From Bacteroidaceae bacterium (GTDB lineage: Bacteria; Bacteroidota; Bacteroidia; Bacteroidales; Bacteroidaceae), in assembly GCA_017427185.1 (NCBI GenBank), contig JAFRTJ010000036.1, positions 1 to 35,245 of the forward strand: DNA of 35,245 bases, given 5' to 3'. Shown piece by piece: positions 34,146 to 35,245 of the stretch. The notes beneath the pieces were generated by a model. The model was not told where the DNA came from, searched no databases, and saw only the letters and a list, made by a program, of their open reading frames with translations. Every line of letters begins with the position of its first letter. Position 1 is the first letter of the stretch. The position numbers and the translations under genes were made by a program.

Positions 34146-34268
34146 TTAGTTTAGTCGGAAAATGAAGGGTAGAGTGAAACGGCTACGTACAACGTTGCCG
34201 TCCTCGTCCTTTGCAGGTTCCCATTTAGGCATCAGTTCCACGACACGCTTGGCTTCTTCGAAGAGCAG
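34146..34268 (-). pseudogene. 3' remnant of a TonB-domain gene
   Basis: Read on the minus strand this stretch encodes LLFEEAKRVVELMPKWEPAK and continues to RSRFTLPFIFRLN and a stop at 34146. It matches the last ~40 residues of the TonB-domain protein at 34636-35245 (LLYEEAERVLKLMPKWEPAK ... RSRFTCPIKFQLN). Upstream (rightward) of LLF the homology ends abruptly at about 34268, where a piece of another gene begins on the opposite strand. Confidence 0.85.
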
Positions 34269-34272
34269 CAAG

Positions 34273-34380
34273 GCTGTGTACACTCTGACTGGCGTGAAGA
34301 TGGCAGAAAGCAGCGCCAACCTGAAGAGTCTGCCAAGGGGTATTTATGTAATTGGTAACAAGAAGGTGCTCGTCAAATGA
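34273..34380 (+). pseudogene. 3' remnant of a surface-protein gene (C-terminal secretion tail)
   Basis: Encodes AVYTLTGVKMAESSANLKSL plus PRGIYVIGNKKVLVK and a stop, almost the same as the last 36 residues of the giant protein ending at 33028. DNA similarity continues about 20 bases past the stop (GCATCCTT..TC). Its 5' side is cut off at ~34273 against the TonB remnant. An in-frame ATG at 34162 in the antisense of that remnant makes a 72-residue chimeric ORF; nothing shows that it is translated. Confidence 0.8.
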
Positions 34381-34451
34381 GCATCCTTGTCATACTGAAC
34401 GACGTGAAGAATCTTATCAACACGTGAGTTCAGCATAGAATAGACTAAAGG

Positions 34452-34495
34452 AAAAGCCATTTCAGAACTCGCTTTTGAGTAAAGAAATGGCTTTT
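34452..34495 (+). terminator. Long hairpin, probable bidirectional terminator
   Basis: AAAAGCCATTTC (34452-34463) pairs perfectly with GAAATGGCTTTT (34484-34495). The arms end in A and T runs, so it can work in both directions. It serves the tail remnant on the + strand and may stop the TonB transcript on the minus strand. Confidence 0.8.
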
Positions 34496-34635
34496 CTTAT
34501 GGTAAAAACTTCCACGGTCTTCCCAGAGGGTGGAAGGGCGTTCGAACTATTTTAAACTAAAATCAAACCAATTGGAATATCATGAAATAATGTTTTTGCA
34601 TCGTCATTGTTTTCCTGTCAGCATTTCCAAACAGG

Positions 34636-35245
34636 TCAGTTCAGCTGGAACTTGATGGGACAAGTAAAGCGGCTACGAACGGGATTGTCGTCCTTATCCT
34701 TGGCAGGTTCCCATTTAGGCATCAACTTCAGCACGCGCTCTGCCTCCTCGTAGAGCAAATCACCCAAATCCTGTCCTACCTCAAGCTGTTCCTGACTGTC
34801 AGGATGTGACTCTTTGTATGACTGTGAAGCCTGCTCAGAGAATATTAGACTAGGGCCACGAAGTTTTTTTATCTCCGTGAGGCTGCCGTCCTTTTCTACA
34901 ACAAAGTTTATGAGAACGCGCCCTTGCACGCCAAATTCATGGCAGAGCTTGGGATAACGAATATTCTGATTCAGGAACTTGAAGAATTCCTCATCGCCAC
35001 CAGGATACTTGGCATTCACGGCAGGACGGTCGTAAACGGTATCAACTGGGGCAAGGGGGACTGCCGTACCATGTACCTCTATGGGAGTGTTTTTGTTATC
35101 AGCTTGGACAACTGGTTTTGCCGTACCGTATATTTTTTTTACGGTGTCCTGAGTAACTTCTTTTGGTTTATCCACAATTGCCTCATATTTGCCTGTCTTC
35201 TGATTGTAGTTCAGCTTGCCGGCATTAGGATTGGCATACTTCGGA
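34636..35245 (-). CDS. TonB C-terminal-domain protein, 5' end missing
   Basis: Minus-strand gene whose frame stays open to the right edge of the window (PKYANPNAGKLNYNQKTGKY precedes the GTG at 35175), so only the last ~200 residues are seen. The C-terminal domain shows PAVNAKYPGGDEEFFKFLNQ, IRYPKLCHEFGVQGRVLINF and VVEKDGSL, the Bacteroidetes TonB signature, ending LMPKWEPAK...RSRFTCPIKFQLN. About 20 extra residues (FSEQASQSYKESHPDSQEQL) sit between the strand VEKDGSLTEIKKLRG and the last helix. Such domains occur in energy transducers and at the end of BlaR1/M56-type sensor peptidases; the missing part would decide. Confidence 0.88.
   Translation of the reverse strand, partial: PKYANPNAGKLNYNQKTGKYEAIVDKPKEVTQDTVKKIYGTAKPVVQADNKNTPIEVHGTAVPLAPVDTVYDRPAVNAKYPGGDEEFFKFLNQNIRYPKLCHEFGVQGRVLINFVVEKDGSLTEIKKLRGPSLIFSEQASQSYKESHPDSQEQLEVGQDLGDLLYEEAERVLKLMPKWEPAKDKDDNPVRSRFTCPIKFQLN

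Overview
The window looks like a chromosomal segment from a member of the Bacteroidales, most probably Prevotellaceae. Three things point there. Many genes are preceded by the Bacteroidetes -7 promoter box TAnnTTTG. Several secreted proteins end in a short tail of the form VYxLxGxxV...LPxGIYxxxxKKVxxK, typical of Prevotella exported proteins. The protein families (DUF4250, DUF4832, GLUG-repeat proteins, TonB with a YPGG motif, GH51) are common in that group. This is inference from style; no rRNA or marker gene is present. No tRNA, IS element, integrase, phage gene, CRISPR array or SusC/SusD pair was seen.

Left part (1-6633): a metabolic and detoxification block, all on the + strand. It holds the 3' part of a carboxymuconolactone-decarboxylase-like/cupin protein, an AraC-type regulator, a hexapeptide acetyltransferase, a short-chain dehydrogenase, a second, complete and exported copy of the CMD-cupin protein, a 57-residue winged-helix-like protein, a metallo-beta-lactamase-fold hydrolase and a cation-diffusion-facilitator transporter. 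The two CMD-cupin copies flank the regulator, and their cupin cores are almost identical.

Middle-left (6634-13103): a gap with a 22-bp-period repeat array, then a redox-flavoured stretch. It contains an exported flavodoxin, a Cys-type glutathione peroxidase, a tight group DUF362 / DUF4250 / 81-residue protein / hotdog thioesterase, an exported DUF4832-like protein, and an exported protein that fuses a glutathione peroxidase to a nitroreductase.

Middle (13104-19930): a secreted endonuclease/exonuclease/phosphatase-fold enzyme with two tandem copies of an unrecognised module, a second 22-bp-period array with different sequence but the same layout as the first, a YbjQ-family protein, a DEDDh exonuclease, a bile-acid:sodium-symporter-family transporter overlapping a GNAT acetyltransferase, and a minus-strand secreted alpha/beta-hydrolase resembling acetyl xylan esterases.

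Right part (19931-35245): a small carbohydrate locus (Tat-type beta-helix protein followed by a GH51 arabinofuranosidase, divergent from the esterase). Next is a 691-residue protein that appears to combine an RNA-polymerase alpha-CTD-like helix-hairpin-helix with a sigma-region-4-like helix-turn-helix. A 1914-residue GLUG-repeat surface protein follows, preceded by a structured leader. The end holds a small exported protein of unknown function, a chimeric scar made from two gene tails, and the 3' part of a minus-strand TonB-domain protein that runs off the window.

The points most worth a second look are the two 22-bp palindromic arrays, the peroxidase-nitroreductase fusion with the other exported redox proteins, the alpha-CTD/sigma-4-like protein, the chimeric tail ORF at 34146-34380, and the alternative hairpins ahead of the giant surface protein.
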